Source: an uncultured Collinsella sp. (GTDB lineage: Bacteria > Actinomycetota > Coriobacteriia > Coriobacteriales > Coriobacteriaceae). Taken from it: a DNA stretch of 8,373 bases. Below are positions 6,253 through 8,373 of the stretch, piece after piece. The notes under the pieces are model-generated. The model made no database searches. It was given only the letters and a program-made list of their open reading frames with translations, and was not told the origin of the DNA. The stretch lies in the NCBI GenBank assembly GCA_938023905.1, contig CALJCO010000086.1, positions 1 to 8,373 on the forward strand, given 5' to 3'. The position numbers and the translations under genes were made by a program. Every line of letters begins with the position of its first letter. The stretch's first letter is position 1.

Positions 6253-6750
6253 ATGGCTAAAGATTCCAGCTTCGACGTCGTGTCCGAGGTCAACATGCAA
6301 GAGGTCGACAACGCCTTCCAGCAGACCACGCGCGAGATTTCCCAGCGCTATGACCTGAAGGATTCCGGCGCCACGATCGAGCTTTCGAAGGGCGACAAAC
6401 TCTTTACGATCAACGCCCCGGCCGACTTTGTCTCCAAGCAGATCATCGATGTCCTGAGCTCCAAGCTCATCAAGCGCGGCATCGACCTCAAGGCTGTCTC
6501 GTGGGATGCTCCGCAGGCGGCATCGGGCGGCACCGTGCGCGTGCTCGGCCATATCGTCGAGGGTATCGACCAAGCGACCGCCAAGAAGATCAATAAGGAC
6601 ATCAAGGACCAAAAGCTCAAGGTCAAGGTGACCATCGAGGCCGACAAGCTGCGTGTTTCCTCTGCTTCGAAGGACGCGTTGCAGACCGTTATCCAGTTCC
6701 TGCGCGACCAGGACTACGGCCAGCCGCTGCAGTTCACCAACTACCGCTAA
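6253..6750 (+). CDS. yajQ: YajQ-family nucleotide-binding protein
   Basis: This is a 165-residue protein of the YajQ/DUF520 family, whose usual length is about 160-165 residues. It matches along its whole length: an opening Ser-Phe-Asp-Val-Val-Ser-Glu-Val (residues 5-12), Gly-Ala-Thr-Ile-Glu-Leu (39-44), Leu-Ile-Lys-Arg-Gly-Ile (72-77), a Lys-rich Lys-Ile-Asn-Lys-Asp-Ile-Lys-Asp segment (112-119), and the closing Gln-Pro-Leu-Gln-Phe-Thr-Asn-Tyr-Arg. The family has two ferredoxin-like alpha/beta domains, and no signal peptide or membrane segment is visible. Members bind nucleic acid or nucleotides, and one from Xanthomonas has been described as a cyclic-di-GMP effector. Whether this one binds that ligand cannot be read from the sequence. 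It starts 26 bases after the RodZ-like gene and ends 27 bases before rimO, with no terminator on either side, so it is probably co-transcribed. Confidence 0.93.
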   Translation: MAKDSSFDVVSEVNMQEVDNAFQQTTREISQRYDLKDSGATIELSKGDKLFTINAPADFVSKQIIDVLSSKLIKRGIDLKAVSWDAPQAASGGTVRVLGHIVEGIDQATAKKINKDIKDQKLKVKVTIEADKLRVSSASKDALQTVIQFLRDQDYGQPLQFTNYR

Positions 6751-6759
6751 TTTCATTCG

Positions 6760-6765
6760 AAAGGA
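6760..6765 (+). promoter_or_regulatory. Ribosome binding site of rimO
   Basis: AAAGGA precedes the ATG at 6778 by 12 bases, longer than ideal. The ATG is still preferred because the family's first strand and first cluster cysteine (Cys15) follow at the expected distance. A GTG at 6799 would remove the residues just before that strand. Confidence 0.55.
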
Positions 6766-6777
6766 CTGCTCTCCAAC

Positions 6778-8127
6778 ATGGATACACCGTTGGGCTCCGT
6801 GCTCTACATCACCCTCGGGTGCGCTAAGAACGAGGTTGACACCGACCGCATGCGTTCTCTTTTGACCGCTGCGGGCTACGAGGAGGCATTCGACCCACAG
6901 GATGCCGATATCGCCATCGTCAATACATGCTCGTTCCTCGCCTCCGCAACGTCCGAGAGCATCGAGACCACGCTCGAGCTCGCCAACGAGGTTCAGGACG
7001 GCGTTCGTTCTTGTCCCATCGTCATGTGCGGCTGTGTGCCGTCGCGCTATGGCGACGACCTGCCTGACGAGCTTCCCGAGGTCGCTGCCTTTGTGAAGGC
7101 CGACGAGGAGGACGGCATCGTGGCGGTCATCGATGGCGTGCTGGGTGTCGAGCGTGAGATCGCTGCCTATATTCCGCAAGTCAAGCGCACTGTCGAGGGC
7201 GCCGTTGCTTACGTCAAGATTTCCGATGGCTGCAACCGCTTCTGCAGCTTCTGCATGATCCCCTATATTCGCGGTCGCTATCATTCGCGCAATGCCGAGA
7301 GCATTATTTCTGAGGTACGCGATCTGGTTGCCGGTGGCGTGCGTGAGATCGTGCTGATCGGCCAGGACACGGGCATCTGGGGCACCGACTTTGCCGACGA
7401 AGACGTCACCGATGGCTCGCCGCGCAATCTGGCGCAGCTGCTGCATGCCGTCGCCGAGGCCGTGCGCCCGCACAACGTCTGGGTCCGCGTGCTCTATCTG
7501 CAGCCCGAGGGCATGACCGACGAGCTTATCGATACGATTCGCGATACGCCCGAGGTGCTGCCCTATATCGATATCCCCGTGCAGCACTGCGACGCACGCA
7601 TCCTTAAGGCCATGCGTCGCTCCGGTTCGCGCCAGGAGCTCGAGGACCTGTTCCGCGATCTGCGTGAGCGCATCCCCGGCATCGTGATCCGTTCCACGGC
7701 CATGGTCGGCTTCCCGACCGAGACCGACGACGAGTTCCGCGACCTTATCGACTTTATGGACACCGTCGGCTTTGACTACACGAGCGTCTTTGCCTACTCG
7801 CAGGAGGAGGGCAGCCTGGCCGCCAAGATGGAGGGCCAGGTCGACGAAGAGGTCAAGCTCGAGCGCGCCCAGGAGGCCATGGACCTGGCCGAGTCGCTCG
7901 GTTTTGCTGCAACTGCCGCGCATGTGGGCGAGCGCGCCCAGGTGATCGTCGACGGTATCGAAGAGACCGAGGACGGCGCCGAGCTGATCGGACATGCCTG
8001 GTTCCAGGCGCCCGATTCCGATGGCGCGGTGCATCTGGACGCTAGCGAGGCATCCGTGGGCGATATTCTGACGGTCGAGTTTACCGATAGCTTCTGCTAT
8101 GAGCTTATCGGCCATGTTGTGGAGTAG
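6778..8127 (+). CDS. rimO: Ribosomal protein S12 methylthiotransferase RimO
   Basis: RimO is a radical-SAM methylthiotransferase that adds a methylthio group to a conserved aspartate of ribosomal protein S12, using two 4Fe-4S clusters. The 449-residue product has the full three-domain layout. The N-terminal MTTase domain carries cluster cysteines Cys15, Cys51 and Cys86. The radical-SAM core has CxxxCxxC at Cys152, Cys156 and Cys159. A TRAM domain spans about 379-447. The features Leu-Tyr-Leu-Gln-Pro-Glu-Gly (239-245), Ile-Asp-Ile-Pro-Val-Gln-His (264-270) and Phe-Ala-Tyr-Ser-Gln-Glu-Glu-Gly (338-345) fit RimO better than its tRNA-acting relative MiaB. An extra cysteine, Cys84, sits two residues before the third cluster ligand. 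The gene follows yajQ by 27 bases, and its last bases overlap the pgsA Shine-Dalgarno. A rimO-pgsA pair is common in Gram-positives. Confidence 0.95.
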   Translation: MDTPLGSVLYITLGCAKNEVDTDRMRSLLTAAGYEEAFDPQDADIAIVNTCSFLASATSESIETTLELANEVQDGVRSCPIVMCGCVPSRYGDDLPDELPEVAAFVKADEEDGIVAVIDGVLGVEREIAAYIPQVKRTVEGAVAYVKISDGCNRFCSFCMIPYIRGRYHSRNAESIISEVRDLVAGGVREIVLIGQDTGIWGTDFADEDVTDGSPRNLAQLLHAVAEAVRPHNVWVRVLYLQPEGMTDELIDTIRDTPEVLPYIDIPVQHCDARILKAMRRSGSRQELEDLFRDLRERIPGIVIRSTAMVGFPTETDDEFRDLIDFMDTVGFDYTSVFAYSQEEGSLAAKMEGQVDEEVKLERAQEAMDLAESLGFAATAAHVGERAQVIVDGIEETEDGAELIGHAWFQAPDSDGAVHLDASEASVGDILTVEFTDSFCYELIGHVVE

Positions 8128-8131
8128 GAGA
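8126..8131 (+). promoter_or_regulatory. Ribosome binding site of pgsA
   Basis: AGGAGA overlaps the rimO stop codon and stands five bases before a GTG at 8137. It supports the GTG as the start and suggests coupling to rimO. Confidence 0.75.
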
Positions 8132-8136
8132 GCGTC

Positions 8137-8373
8137 GTGGCAAACGAGAGCAATAAGGAACTGACGAGTGTTTGGACGCCCGCCAACATCGTGACGTGCG
8201 TTCGCATCGTCTTTATCCCGGTGTTCATGATTGTGTCGGCGCTTTCTCACACGAGTGTTGCCGGTACAGATTGGAGCACCTTCGACGGCCCGCTCGCCGC
8301 CGCTGCCTTCATTCTGTACGTCATCCTGTCGTGCACCGATAAGGTTGACGGCTACCTGGCGCGCTCGCGCAAC
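8137..8373 (+). CDS. pgsA: Phosphatidylglycerophosphate synthase, 5' part
   Basis: PgsA is an integral membrane CDP-alcohol phosphatidyltransferase. It joins CDP-diacylglycerol and glycerol 3-phosphate, the committed step to phosphatidylglycerol and cardiolipin. Only 79 codons are present before the window ends. The visible part shows Thr-Pro-Ala-Asn-Ile-Val-Thr (residues 14-20), a first hydrophobic helix at about 18-36, a second at about 53-66, and the start of the family signature DxxDGxxAR, with Asp68, Asp71, Gly72, Ala75 and Arg76. The rest of the signature (G...D...D) lies beyond the edge. Residue 69 is Lys where many homologues have Trp. The start is GTG, nine bases after the rimO stop. 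Position after rimO favours pgsA over other CDP-alcohol transferases, though the specificity cannot be proved from this fragment. Confidence 0.88.
   Translation, partial: MANESNKELTSVWTPANIVTCVRIVFIPVFMIVSALSHTSVAGTDWSTFDGPLAAAAFILYVILSCTDKVDGYLARSRN

Noticed and set aside
6223..8250. Minus-strand open frame of 675 codons opposite yajQ, rimO and pgsA
   Set aside because: It spans three confidently identified + strand genes and their gaps. The composition is typical of reverse-strand shadows.

Overview
The window reads as a chromosomal housekeeping segment of a GC-rich Gram-positive actinobacterium. A Coriobacteriia member of the Collinsella type is my best guess. This rests on codon style, protein sequence and gene order, and I could not run a database search. 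The order rnj - ftsK - (HTH/RodZ-like) - rimO - pgsA resembles the actinobacterial block dapA-rnj-...-ftsK-...-pgsA-...-recA (known in Mycobacterium) and the Bacillus block spoIIIE/ftsK-ymfM-pgsA-cinA-recA. I would therefore expect dapA to the left and cinA/recA to the right, but neither is visible. There are no mobile elements, CRISPR arrays, tRNAs or rRNAs.

Layout, all on the + strand. Positions 1-280 are a non-coding leader with several inverted repeats, two of which are mutually exclusive. 281-1951 is ribonuclease J. 1953-4733 is an FtsK/SpoIIIE DNA translocase that starts at TTG one base after the rnj stop. 4733-6226 is a RodZ-like membrane protein that overlaps the ftsK stop by one base. 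6253-6750 is a YajQ-family nucleotide-binding protein. 6778-8127 is RimO, the ribosomal protein S12 methylthiotransferase. 8137-8373 is the 5' part of pgsA (phosphatidylglycerophosphate synthase), cut by the window edge. Gaps between genes are 27 bp or less and none holds a recognisable intrinsic terminator, so the six genes look like one transcription unit with translational coupling at rnj/ftsK, ftsK/rodZ and rimO/pgsA.

Together the genes cover RNA maturation and decay (RNase J), chromosome segregation at the septum (FtsK), cell-shape/envelope organisation (RodZ-like), ribosome modification (RimO) and phospholipid synthesis (PgsA). YajQ is a small protein of less certain role.

No wholly new multi-gene system is visible. 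The most unusual material lies in the variable parts of familiar proteins. The RodZ-like protein has a cytoplasmic linker of about 205 residues, rich in Arg, Gly and Tyr and with no lysine, while its extracytoplasmic half uses lysine. The FtsK linker carries a twice-repeated acidic-then-basic module whose basic motif is conserved in protein but not in codons. The rnj leader can form competing hairpins.
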